From positions 1 through 64,000 of the forward strand of contig NZ_FNGY01000002.1 of the NCBI RefSeq assembly GCF_900103665.1: a stretch of DNA of 64,000 nt, in the 5' to 3' direction. The translations under genes were made by a program, and so were the position numbers. Position 1 is the first letter of the stretch, and every line of letters begins with the position of its first letter. The notes beneath the pieces are model-generated. The model saw only the letters and a list, made by a program, of their open reading frames with translations. It ran no database searches and had not been told where the DNA came from. Shown one piece after another: positions 1-7,233 of the stretch. The stretch is from Pedobacter steynii (GTDB lineage Bacteria; Bacteroidota; Bacteroidia; Sphingobacteriales; Sphingobacteriaceae).

Positions 1-120
1 CAAAAACATTGAATTCTTCCTTTTCAGACTTACTCAACTATATGCTTAAAATCGGAAAAACATATTACTGCTCCACAACATTTGGCATTGATCCAAATAA
101 ATGAACTTATTTTAATTTTA

Positions 121-151
121 TTGGGATTTCTAAAAAACTATTCTATCTTTG
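121..151 (+). promoter_or_regulatory. Promoter of the tRNA-Leu(UAG) gene
   Basis: TTG at 121-123 and TATCTTTG at 144-151 are separated by 20 nt. This matches the Bacteroidota housekeeping promoter (TTG / TAnnTTTG) and lies 26 nt before the tRNA. The rest of 1-177 shows no coding potential. Confidence 0.7.
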
Positions 152-177
152 CAATCCGAAATAAATAAATCCTAACT

Positions 178-259
178 GCGGAAGTGGCGTAATTGGTAGC
201 CGCACCAGACTTAGGATCTGGCGCTTCACGGCGTGGGGGTTCGAGTCCCTTCTTCCGCA
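178..259 (+). tRNA. tRNA-Leu (anticodon UAG)
   Basis: The sequence folds as a class II tRNA. The acceptor GCGGAAG pairs with CTTCCGC at 252-258, with A259 as discriminator. The anticodon stem CCAGA/TCTGG encloses CTTAGGA, so the anticodon is TAG. There is a long variable arm, and the T-loop is TTCGAGT. The 3' CCA is not encoded. It decodes CUA/CUN leucine codons. Confidence 0.95.
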
Positions 260-269
260 CAACAATTAG

Positions 270-298
270 AAAACAGCCTCAAAAGGGCTGTTTTTGTT
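270..298 (+). terminator. Rho-independent terminator after tRNA-Leu
   Basis: The arms AAAACAGCC and GGCTGTTTT form a hairpin that is followed directly by a T-rich run, 11 nt after the tRNA 3' end. Confidence 0.75.
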
Positions 299-409
299 TT
301 ATACAGCAAAATTTACCTGCGCTGAACAGATAGAAATCAGCTTCGTTTTTTTAGTGTAGGTCCATGAGATTCAGACAATCTGCAGATATAATTTTTTAAA
401 TTATACACT

Positions 410-437
410 TTGAAATCAACAAAAAAGAATATATTTG
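410..437 (+). promoter_or_regulatory. Promoter of the tig leader transcript
   Basis: TATATTTG at 430-437 is an exact TAnnTTTG -7 box. TTG at 410-412 is a plausible -33 element, with 17 nt spacing. Transcription would start near 444, just before the structured leader and 110 nt before the tig start codon. Confidence 0.6.
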
Positions 438-443
438 CGCCCT

Positions 444-520
444 CGAAAAGGAAATTTGAGCGATGGATTGGAAGTCAATTCTTCCGCAATAAATTTCCTC
501 CGCAACCCGGAGGATTTTTT
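444..520 (+). ncRNA. Candidate structured leader or small RNA upstream of tig
   Basis: Between the predicted start near 444 and the T-run ending at 520 the RNA can form an outer stem, GGAAATTT (450-457) with AAATTTCC (491-498). An inner hairpin pairs GGAAG (470-474) with CTTCC (481-485). A terminator hairpin follows and shares bases 497-498 with the outer stem, so the two may compete. It could be a 77-nt sRNA with read-through into tig, or an attenuator controlling trigger factor. No known family is recognised, and this is inferred from sequence only. Confidence 0.45.
497..520 (+). terminator. Terminator in the tig leader
   Basis: CCTCCG (497-502) pairs with CGGAGG (508-513) and is followed by ATTTTTT. 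It lies 35 nt before the tig ATG, so tig expression must come from read-through or from another promoter. Confidence 0.65.
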
Positions 521-554
521 GTATAAAGACACTAATAATTATTGATTCAGAAAG

Positions 555-1901
555 ATGAACATTACACAGGAAAAAATTAACGACTTAAATGCAGTTGTAA
601 AGATTAAGATTTCACCTGAAGATTATACTGAAAAGGTTGATAAATCTATAAGAGAGCAAGCTAAAAAAGCAAACCTTCCTGGTTTTCGTAAAGGAATGGT
701 TCCTGCAGCACACATCAAGAAGATGTATGGCAGAAGCATTTTGGTGGAAGAAATCAATACCCTGTTGAGCGAAACATTAAGCAAACACCTTACTGATAAT
801 AAAGTTGAAATCCTTGGTCAGCCTTTACCGGTGATGGATGATACTAAAGAATTCAAATGGGACAATACAGATGAATTCGAGTTTGACTACGAATTGGGTC
901 TTGCACCTGAGGTAGAGGTAAAAATCACTGCCAAAGATAAATTCACTCAATTCAACGTTAAAGCAGACGAAGAAACATTAGCTTCCCGTATCAAAAATAT
1001 CAGAAGAAGCTATGGCAAAATGACAAACCCTGAAGTTTCGGCAGAAGATGACGTCCTTTATGCCGAATTAGCACAACTTTCTGCTGATGGTTCAATTTTT
1101 GAAGGTGGCATCAACAGTACTGGTTCTATTCGTTTAGATCAGGTAGCTGATAAAAAGATTTTAAAATCTTTAGTAGGTTTAAAAAAGGATGATGTAGTTG
1201 AACTTGATGTTCAGAAAGCTTTTGATAAGAATGAGGTGATCATCGCCAAATTGTTAAACATTGCTGAAGAAGATGCAAAAGAATTACAATCTAAATTCCA
1301 GGTAACGGTTAAAAATGTAAACCGATTAGAGGAATCTGATTTAAACCAGGAGTTCTTTGATAAATTATTTGGTGAAGGTGTAGTGACTGACGAAGCTGGT
1401 TTTACCGCTAAAATCACTGAGGAAGTAGAAAGCATGTTCAAACAGGATGCAGACCGCAAATTGCAGAACGACATGTACACTAAACTAATTGAAAGTGTGA
1501 AAATGGAATTGCCTGATGAGTTTTTACGTAAGTGGTTGAAAGCTACAAACGAAAAACTAACGGAGGCTGAGCTTGCAGAAGGATATGAGGATTTCGCTAA
1601 AAACCTTAAATGGACTTTAATCGAGAACAAACTGATTAAAGACAATAGCATCGAAATTAAATATGAGGATGTATTCGCAACTGCTAAACAACGTTTAGAT
1701 GCACAGTTCAGAATGTATAGCCCAAGCCCAATGCCGGAAGATCAGTTGGCGCAATACACCGCTACTTTCCTGAAAGAGAAAGACAACGCAAACCGCATTT
1801 TTGATGAAGTAAAAGCAATTAAAGTTTTTGAATATATTCAATCTGTTGCCACTTTAGACCAAAAAGAAATAGCTTATAATAAATTTATAGAATTGAAGTA
1901 A
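555..1901 (+). CDS. tig: Trigger factor (ribosome-associated chaperone and prolyl isomerase)
   Basis: This is a 448-residue protein of the expected length. The N-terminal ribosome-binding domain carries the signature GFRKGMVP near residue 43, matching the GFRxGxxP loop that docks on ribosomal protein L23. The middle FKBP-like region (about 150-240) is divergent, as is usual in Bacteroidota. The C-terminal helical cradle follows. Trigger factor binds nascent chains at the exit tunnel. It stands just before clpP-clpX, the common bacterial tig-clpP-clpX order, but is separated from clpP by a terminator and a repeat. A structured leader precedes it. Confidence 0.95.
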   Translation: MNITQEKINDLNAVVKIKISPEDYTEKVDKSIREQAKKANLPGFRKGMVPAAHIKKMYGRSILVEEINTLLSETLSKHLTDNKVEILGQPLPVMDDTKEFKWDNTDEFEFDYELGLAPEVEVKITAKDKFTQFNVKADEETLASRIKNIRRSYGKMTNPEVSAEDDVLYAELAQLSADGSIFEGGINSTGSIRLDQVADKKILKSLVGLKKDDVVELDVQKAFDKNEVIIAKLLNIAEEDAKELQSKFQVTVKNVNRLEESDLNQEFFDKLFGEGVVTDEAGFTAKITEEVESMFKQDADRKLQNDMYTKLIESVKMELPDEFLRKWLKATNEKLTEAELAEGYEDFAKNLKWTLIENKLIKDNSIEIKYEDVFATAKQRLDAQFRMYSPSPMPEDQLAQYTATFLKEKDNANRIFDEVKAIKVFEYIQSVATLDQKEIAYNKFIELK

Positions 1902-1941
1902 TCCAGGGAAAACCCAATACTTTTAGTTTATAATTACAGAT

Positions 1942-1970
1942 AAGGCGGCTTTATTAAGGCCGCCTTGTTT
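1942..1970 (+). terminator. Terminator after tig
   Basis: AAGGCGGC (1942-1949) and GCCGCCTT (1959-1966) form an 8-bp GC-rich stem followed by GTTTA. It separates tig from clpPX. The U-tract is short, so termination strength is uncertain. Confidence 0.6.
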
Positions 1971-2050
1971 ATATAAAGAGATTCGAGAATTTTACAATAC
2001 CACAATAAATAACCAATTTAGTTTAATTAATTTGGTGAAAATTGGGTTGA

Positions 2051-2134
2051 TAATTAAAGAAAAATAGATATACTGATGAAACCTGCGAAGCAAGCTGCAT
2101 CACAATTAAAAGAAAAATAGATATACTGATGAAA
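2051..2134 (+). repeat. Start-codon-anchored dispersed repeat before clpP
   Basis: A stretch of about 25 bp ending in AGATATACTGATGAAA occurs twice, 53 bp apart. The first copy places an ATG at 2076 and the second places the clpP ATG at 2129. The first ATG opens a 14-codon ORF, 2076-2120 (starting MKPAKQAAS), that ends 8 nt before clpP. The 33-nt core from 2076 is almost the same as three tandem units before the rrf2 gene at 42133-42278 (opposite strand). It is therefore a dispersed repeat family tied to translation starts. Its function is unknown. Confidence 0.7.
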
Positions 2135-2830
2135 ATAGACAAAGACGAATTTAGAAAATACGCAGTTAAACACCATCGTATTAATGGTTTAAACGTGGAT
2201 CGTTTTATTGGTACAACCAATAACTCTCCAAAAAGCATGACGCCTTACATCATTGAAGAGCGTCAGCTTAACGTGGCACAAATGGATGTGTTCTCCCGTT
2301 TAATGATGGACCGTATCATCTTTTTAGGTGATGCCATTTATGATGGTAACGCGAACATTATACAAGCTCAGTTGTTGTTTTTGCAATCTACAGATAACAA
2401 CAGAGACATTCAGATCTATATCAACTCACCAGGTGGTTCTGTATATGCAGGATTAGGTATCTATGATACCATGCAATACATCACACCAGATGTAGCTACG
2501 ATCTGTACCGGTATGGCCGCTTCTATGGGAGCAGTACTATTGGTAGCAGGTGCTAAAGGAAAACGTGCTGCATTGCCACACTCACGTGTGATGATTCACC
2601 AACCTTCAGGTGGTGCACAGGGAGTTGCTTCAGATATGGAGATCAACTTAAGAGAGATGCTGAAATTAAAGAAAGAATTGTATGACATCATTTCAAACCA
2701 CTCCGGACAATCGTACGAATGGGTAGAGAAAGCTTCAGACCGTGATTACTGGATGAAAGCAGACGAGGCGAAAAGCTTTGGAATGATTGATGAAGTGCTG
2801 GGAGCGAATAACAAAGAAAATAATGGCTAA
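2129..2830 (+). CDS. clpP: ATP-dependent Clp protease proteolytic subunit
   Basis: This is a 233-residue serine protease subunit that forms the tetradecameric barrel fed by ClpX. The catalytic serine is in the ASMGA motif and the catalytic histidine in MIHQPSGG. The glycine-rich strand INSPGGSVYAG is also present. The N-terminal extension of about 30 residues is longer than in E. coli, as is common in Bacteroidota. The start at 2129 is the second ATG of the duplicated AGATATACTGATGAAA segment, and the family alignment begins downstream of it. It overlaps clpX by 8 nt, which implies translational coupling. Confidence 0.95.
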   Translation: MKIDKDEFRKYAVKHHRINGLNVDRFIGTTNNSPKSMTPYIIEERQLNVAQMDVFSRLMMDRIIFLGDAIYDGNANIIQAQLLFLQSTDNNRDIQIYINSPGGSVYAGLGIYDTMQYITPDVATICTGMAASMGAVLLVAGAKGKRAALPHSRVMIHQPSGGAQGVASDMEINLREMLKLKKELYDIISNHSGQSYEWVEKASDRDYWMKADEAKSFGMIDEVLGANNKENNG

Positions 2831-4064
2831 ACAAAATAAAGAATCTCGTTGCTCTTTTTGTGGCTCAGGTAAGCAGGATACATTAATGCTTATTGAAGGT
2901 CTTGATGCCTACATTTGCGATAAATGTGTGACTCAGGCCAATCAACTCCTGGTACAGGAGCTTGGGAGTAAGAAAGCGAAATCTTTAGACTCTTCAATTA
3001 CCTTATTGAAGCCTATGGAAATCAAAGCACATATTGATCAGTATGTAATTGGTCAGGATGATGCCAAGAAAGTCCTTTCTGTAGCGGTGTATAACCACTA
3101 TAAGAGGTTAGGTCAAAAGGTAAATCAGGAGGATGAAGTAGAGATTGAAAAATCGAACATCATGCTGGTAGGGGAAACCGGAACCGGAAAAACCTTATTG
3201 GCGAAAACGATCGCCAAGATCCTGCATGTTCCTTTCTGCATTTGCGATGCGACGGTTCTGACCGAAGCTGGTTATGTAGGAGAAGATGTGGAAAGCATCC
3301 TGACCCGTTTGCTTCAGGCTGCGGATTATGATGTGGCTTCGGCAGAACGCGGAATTGTTTACATCGATGAGGTGGATAAAGTAGCACGTAAAAGCGATAA
3401 CCCTTCCATCACCAGAGATGTATCGGGAGAAGGCGTACAACAGGCCTTGTTGAAGATCTTAGAGGGAACGGTAGTGAATGTTCCACCTCAGGGCGGACGT
3501 AAGCACCCTGATCAGAAAATGATCCCGGTAAATACGAATAATATCCTCTTCATCTGCGGTGGCGCATTTGATGGTATTGAGCGTAAGATTGCGAACAGGT
3601 TACGTACGCAGGCCGTAGGTTATAAAGTGAAAAAAGACGATGCAGAGCTTGACCTTAAAAACCTTTACAAATACATTACTCCTCAGGATTTAAAATCTTT
3701 TGGTTTGATTCCTGAACTGATTGGTCGTGTACCGGTGTTAACGCACCTTAACCCATTGGATAAACAGGCATTACGGAACATCCTGACAGAACCTAAGAAT
3801 TCTTTATTCCGTCAGTACGTGAAACTGTTTGAATTTGAAGGCGTGAAATTGGTTTTTGAAGATGATGTATTAGATTTTATTGTCGACAAAGCAATGGAAT
3901 ACAAACTGGGAGCAAGGGGCTTACGCTCGATCTGCGAAGCAATTATGCTGGATGCCATGTTTGACATTCCTTCCGACCCGAGTATAAAGGAGCTGAGCAT
4001 TACGCTCGACTACGCGGTAGAGAAATTTGAAAAGGCCGACTTTAAAAAGTTAAAAGCAGCTTAA
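2823..4064 (+). CDS. clpX: ATP-dependent Clp protease ATP-binding subunit ClpX
   Basis: This is a 413-residue AAA+ unfoldase. The N-terminal zinc-binding domain has the four-cysteine pattern CSFC...CDKC (first 35 residues). Walker A is GETGTGKT, the pore loop is GYVGEDVES, Walker B is IVYIDEVDK, and the sensor region and C-terminal small domain follow. It delivers substrates to ClpP. I chose ATG 2823 (MAKQNKES) over the upstream in-frame ATG at 2787, because the zinc domain starts immediately after it and it overlaps the clpP stop. A strong terminator follows. Confidence 0.95.
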   Translation: MAKQNKESRCSFCGSGKQDTLMLIEGLDAYICDKCVTQANQLLVQELGSKKAKSLDSSITLLKPMEIKAHIDQYVIGQDDAKKVLSVAVYNHYKRLGQKVNQEDEVEIEKSNIMLVGETGTGKTLLAKTIAKILHVPFCICDATVLTEAGYVGEDVESILTRLLQAADYDVASAERGIVYIDEVDKVARKSDNPSITRDVSGEGVQQALLKILEGTVVNVPPQGGRKHPDQKMIPVNTNNILFICGGAFDGIERKIANRLRTQAVGYKVKKDDAELDLKNLYKYITPQDLKSFGLIPELIGRVPVLTHLNPLDKQALRNILTEPKNSLFRQYVKLFEFEGVKLVFEDDVLDFIVDKAMEYKLGARGLRSICEAIMLDAMFDIPSDPSIKELSITLDYAVEKFEKADFKKLKAA

Positions 4065-4071
4065 AAAATTT

Positions 4072-4098
4072 AATCCCCGTTTTACGGGGATTTTTTTT
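4072..4098 (+). terminator. Terminator after clpX
   Basis: AATCCCCGT pairs with ACGGGGATT around a 3-nt loop, followed by eight T residues. This is a canonical intrinsic terminator closing the clpPX operon. The next 125 bases, to 4223, hold no recognisable gene. Confidence 0.85.
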
Positions 4099-4223
4099 AA
4101 CTTGTTATATTAGGATTTGATCCTGCCAAGGCCTCCCGGCCCATGTACCACCCTCTGATCACCGATAAAGTGGAAGCTGTTTAAGACAGCAACAATTATG
4201 AATAATAGAAAAGGAGAAAATAT

Positions 4224-5084
4224 ATGAATGAAGAATTAGAAGTAAACAAAGACGGAAATGAGAAAAAAGGAAAGAAAGCTAAAGAAGTAGAATCTGCGGT
4301 AAAATCGGGTTTGAAATCTAAAGGTGATATCGTTAAGAACTGGTTGCCAAGATATACCGGCAGACCACTTGAGGAATTTGGACAATATATCCTGTTGACA
4401 AATTTCAGTAAATATGTTCAGATGTTCTCAGAATGGCATGACAATGCGCCTATCGTAGGTCTGGATAAACCGATGCAAAGTGTAACCGCCAACGGAATTA
4501 CCATCATCAATTTTGGTATGGGAAGTCCAATGGCAGCAACCATGATGGACCTGCTTACTGCAATCAGTCCGAAAGCAGTATTGTTCCTTGGAAAATGTGG
4601 TGGATTGAAGAAGAAAAACCAACTTGGCGATCTGATCCTCCCAATTGCAGCGATCAGAGGAGAAGGTACGTCCAATGACTACTTCCCTGCTGAAGTGCCT
4701 GCATTACCGGCCTTCGCTTTGCAAAAAGCAATCTCTACCACGATCCGTGACCATTCCAGAGATTATTGGACAGGAACTTGTTATACCACCAACCGCAGGG
4801 TTTGGGAGCACGATAAGACCTTTAAAAAATACCTGAAAAGCCTGCGCGCCATGGCTGTAGATATGGAAACTGCAACGATCTTCACTACAGGATTTGCAAA
4901 TAAGATTCCAACAGGTGCATTACTATTGGTTTCTGATCAGCCGATGATTCCTGAAGGCGTAAAAACGGCAGAAAGCGATAGCAATGTAACCAGCACTTAT
5001 GTGGAAACACACTTGAAAATAGGAATAGATTCCTTAAAACAGTTGATTAATAACGGATTAACAGTGAAACACTTGCACTTTTAA
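4224..5084 (+). CDS. AMP nucleosidase-like nucleoside phosphorylase family protein
   Basis: This 286-residue protein of the PNP/UDP phosphorylase superfamily resembles the short Bacteroidota AMP nucleosidases. Support comes from the phosphate/ribose region FGMGSPMAATMMDLL, LFLGKCGGL, and the base/ribose motif AVDMETATIF followed by LLLVSDQPMIPEG. The likely reaction is AMP to adenine plus ribose 5-phosphate in purine salvage. The first 40 or so residues are a lysine/glutamate-rich, probably disordered extension. It converges with the next gene, overlapping it by 4 nt. Substrate specificity is inferred from the family. Confidence 0.8.
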   Translation: MNEELEVNKDGNEKKGKKAKEVESAVKSGLKSKGDIVKNWLPRYTGRPLEEFGQYILLTNFSKYVQMFSEWHDNAPIVGLDKPMQSVTANGITIINFGMGSPMAATMMDLLTAISPKAVLFLGKCGGLKKKNQLGDLILPIAAIRGEGTSNDYFPAEVPALPAFALQKAISTTIRDHSRDYWTGTCYTTNRRVWEHDKTFKKYLKSLRAMAVDMETATIFTTGFANKIPTGALLLVSDQPMIPEGVKTAESDSNVTSTYVETHLKIGIDSLKQLINNGLTVKHLHF

Positions 5085-5584
5085 TCTTCATCTGCACTTT
5101 TAGGATAATCAAATTCTAATAAATTTCCGGTATGGTGGCTTAGTTGTTCCCACTTGTCAAATGGAAACTCCATAAGCACTGTACCACATGTAGGGACGTT
5201 ATAGATATTCGCATTACTCAGGTAATTGGCGAAATCTGTAAGCCCTGGATTGTGACCAAACAAAGCAACCCTTTCGTATTTATCACTCAGCTTATTGACG
5301 ACCTTTAACAGGGCCGTTACATTGGCTTCGTAGATAGAAGTTTCTTCCTGAATCTGGCTTAAAGGTTTATTCCATACCTCAGCAAAGTTTTTAGCGGTAG
5401 TGAGGGCACGTAAAGCCGGACTGCTAACCACCAGCTGCGGGACCAAATCTTTATGAAGAATCCGGGTTGCCATTTCCGGAGCATTTCTTAAGCCCCTGGA
5501 ATTTAATGGCCTGTCGAAATCAGAAAGGTGACTATTGCCCCATTCAGATTTTCCGTGCCGTACTAAGAGAAGTTGCTTCGCCAT
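5081..5584 (-). CDS. SixA-like histidine phosphatase (RHG family)
   Basis: This 167-residue member of the histidine phosphatase superfamily carries the N-terminal LVRHGKSEWG motif with the phospho-accepting histidine. The second catalytic histidine is in FGHNPGLTDF. Length and layout match SixA-type phosphohistidine phosphatases, which dephosphorylate phosphohistidine in HPt or PTS proteins. The in vivo substrate is unknown. It overlaps the upstream glycosyltransferase by 41 nt, so the two are co-transcribed. Confidence 0.85.
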   Translation of the reverse strand: MAKQLLLVRHGKSEWGNSHLSDFDRPLNSRGLRNAPEMATRILHKDLVPQLVVSSPALRALTTAKNFAEVWNKPLSQIQEETSIYEANVTALLKVVNKLSDKYERVALFGHNPGLTDFANYLSNANIYNVPTCGTVLMEFPFDKWEQLSHHTGNLLEFDYPKSADED

Positions 5585-6608
5585 TATTGAGTTTATTTAT
5601 TACACTATTAACAACAGTTGATTCAGCTAAATTGTTCATACAGGCAAAATCTCCCCGATAACAAGGGACATTTCCATAGACTGAACAGGGTCTGCAGTAA
5701 AGGTCAATCTGAACCGCATCGGCCATAGATTGTCCATAGCCTAAAAATCCGGCATATGGATGGGTAGCGCCCCAGACAGAAACTACAGGTATGTTTTTTA
5801 AAGAAGCGAGGTGCATTCCTGAAGAATCCATGCTCAGCATGACATCCAGATTGGAAATAAACGCCAGTTCTTCCTCAAGTTTAACCTTTCTGACCAGGGA
5901 ACGTACGTTTTCGTGCTTTGATGCCCAGTTGTCGGCGATTTCTTCCTCTTCCGGAGTTCCGCCAAAAATAAACAGCTGATGTCCGAGATCGGCCAGTGAA
6001 TAAACTACTGATTCCATTTTGTGCAGGGGATAGACTTTTTGCAGGTGTTGGGCAAAAGGGCTTACCCCAATCCATTTTTGGGTCTTAGGAGGAAACATTT
6101 CCGTATTCAGCACTGCTGGCGAAACTTTTTTTAAGGTATTGGAAAGGGTAAAAGGGTAACCCAGTTTTTTGAATACTTCTGCATACCTTTCGACGGTTTG
6201 TTGAAGAGGTGCAAAGACCTTGTCCTTTTTACGGGTAAGCAGGGATTTTTCTTTTCTTCCTTTATTGATCGTTACCCGCTTCACCCCCTGGAAGAAGAAC
6301 AGTAAAGTCAATATCCTGCTTCTCAGATTTTGGTGGAGATCGGCCACTGCCGTAATGTGGTGTTTCCTTAATTCCAGAAAAAGCCTGACGATGCCAAAAA
6401 AGCCTTTGTGTCTTTTTGAAGGATCAAAAGGGATAAAGGTCAGGTTCTCTACACCATGGAAGAAAGGCCGGAAAAATTCCCGGCTAATGAAAAGGACTTC
6501 TGTATCAGGGTAATGTTGATTGAACTCTTTTAAAATGGGAGCCGTCATGGCTACATCCCCCATGGCGGAGAAACGGATTACTAATATTTTAGTAGTTTCT
6601 TTGAGCAT
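5544..6608 (-). CDS. Glycosyltransferase family 9 (heptosyltransferase-like)
   Basis: This is a 354-residue GT-B fold enzyme. The N-terminal segment ILVIRFSAMGDVAMTAP is the hallmark of GT9 ADP-heptose:LPS heptosyltransferases. The C-terminal nucleotide-sugar part includes MDSSGMHLASL and VWGATHP. It likely adds a sugar to the lipopolysaccharide inner core at the cytoplasmic face of the inner membrane. It lies 3 nt after the DUF4254 gene, with which it is presumably functionally linked. Donor and acceptor cannot be read from sequence. Confidence 0.88.
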   Translation of the reverse strand: MLKETTKILVIRFSAMGDVAMTAPILKEFNQHYPDTEVLFISREFFRPFFHGVENLTFIPFDPSKRHKGFFGIVRLFLELRKHHITAVADLHQNLRSRILTLLFFFQGVKRVTINKGRKEKSLLTRKKDKVFAPLQQTVERYAEVFKKLGYPFTLSNTLKKVSPAVLNTEMFPPKTQKWIGVSPFAQHLQKVYPLHKMESVVYSLADLGHQLFIFGGTPEEEEIADNWASKHENVRSLVRKVKLEEELAFISNLDVMLSMDSSGMHLASLKNIPVVSVWGATHPYAGFLGYGQSMADAVQIDLYCRPCSVYGNVPCYRGDFACMNNLAESTVVNSVINKLNNGEATSLSTARKI

Positions 6609-6611
6609 TAA

Positions 6612-7214
6612 TTACTTAGGGTTGTAAAGCACCGGATTAAGACTCGGGTCATTATACATTTTCATTTGTTTGTAAACCTTCATGTATTTTTCACCGCTCT
6701 TAATGTCAGCCATTAAGTCATCTAAGCTAGCAGAAAGATCGGTCTGTTGGTTTAACAGAATGTTAAGTTTAACGGTGCAATTCTGTTTATGTTCTTCAGA
6801 AGCATCACTGCGCTGACTCTCTTCGCCCATATGGTATACCTTTAAGGCGAGGATGGACAATCTGTCGATTACCCAGGCAGGGCTTTCAGAGTTGATCTTT
6901 GCTGTTGCTGAAGGGACGATGTCTTTAAACTCTTCCAGAAAGTAACTGTCAATATATTCCACGACATCCGTACGTTCCTGATTGGAAGCATCGATGCGGC
7001 GCTTCCATTGCAAGCCTTCTACGGGATCTATTTCAGGATTACGAACCACATCTTCCATGTGCCATTGTACGGTATCAATCCAGCATTTCAAATAAAGCAG
7101 GTGTTCAATAGTGCTTATTTTGTAGGTATTGTGGATCGGTTGGTCAATGTTATTGTGGAGGTGATAATCATTAATCGCATCCTGAAATATTTTATTGCAA
7201 AGCTTACTAATCAT
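6612..7214 (-). CDS. DUF4254 family protein
   Basis: This is a 200-residue soluble, mostly helical protein with the characteristic segment NTYKISTIEHLLYLKCWIDT followed by the WHMEDVVRNPEID region. These mark it as a DUF4254 member. In Bacteroidota this family usually neighbours GT9 glycosyltransferases, as it does here (3-nt gap), so a role in LPS core synthesis is inferred. No catalytic motif or signal peptide is visible and its molecular function is unknown. Confidence 0.8.
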   Translation of the reverse strand: MISKLCNKIFQDAINDYHLHNNIDQPIHNTYKISTIEHLLYLKCWIDTVQWHMEDVVRNPEIDPVEGLQWKRRIDASNQERTDVVEYIDSYFLEEFKDIVPSATAKINSESPAWVIDRLSILALKVYHMGEESQRSDASEEHKQNCTVKLNILLNQQTDLSASLDDLMADIKSGEKYMKVYKQMKMYNDPSLNPVLYNPK

Positions 7215-7233
7215 GGATCAAAGGTAAGGATAA

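Noticed and set aside
1211..1651. 146-codon minus-strand ORF inside tig
   Set aside because: It is antisense to trigger factor, Ser-rich, and has no promoter or family signal.
2787..2822. Upstream ATG for clpX at 2787
   Set aside because: It would add 12 residues not seen in ClpX N termini and would overlap clpP by 44 nt. ATG 2823 fits better.
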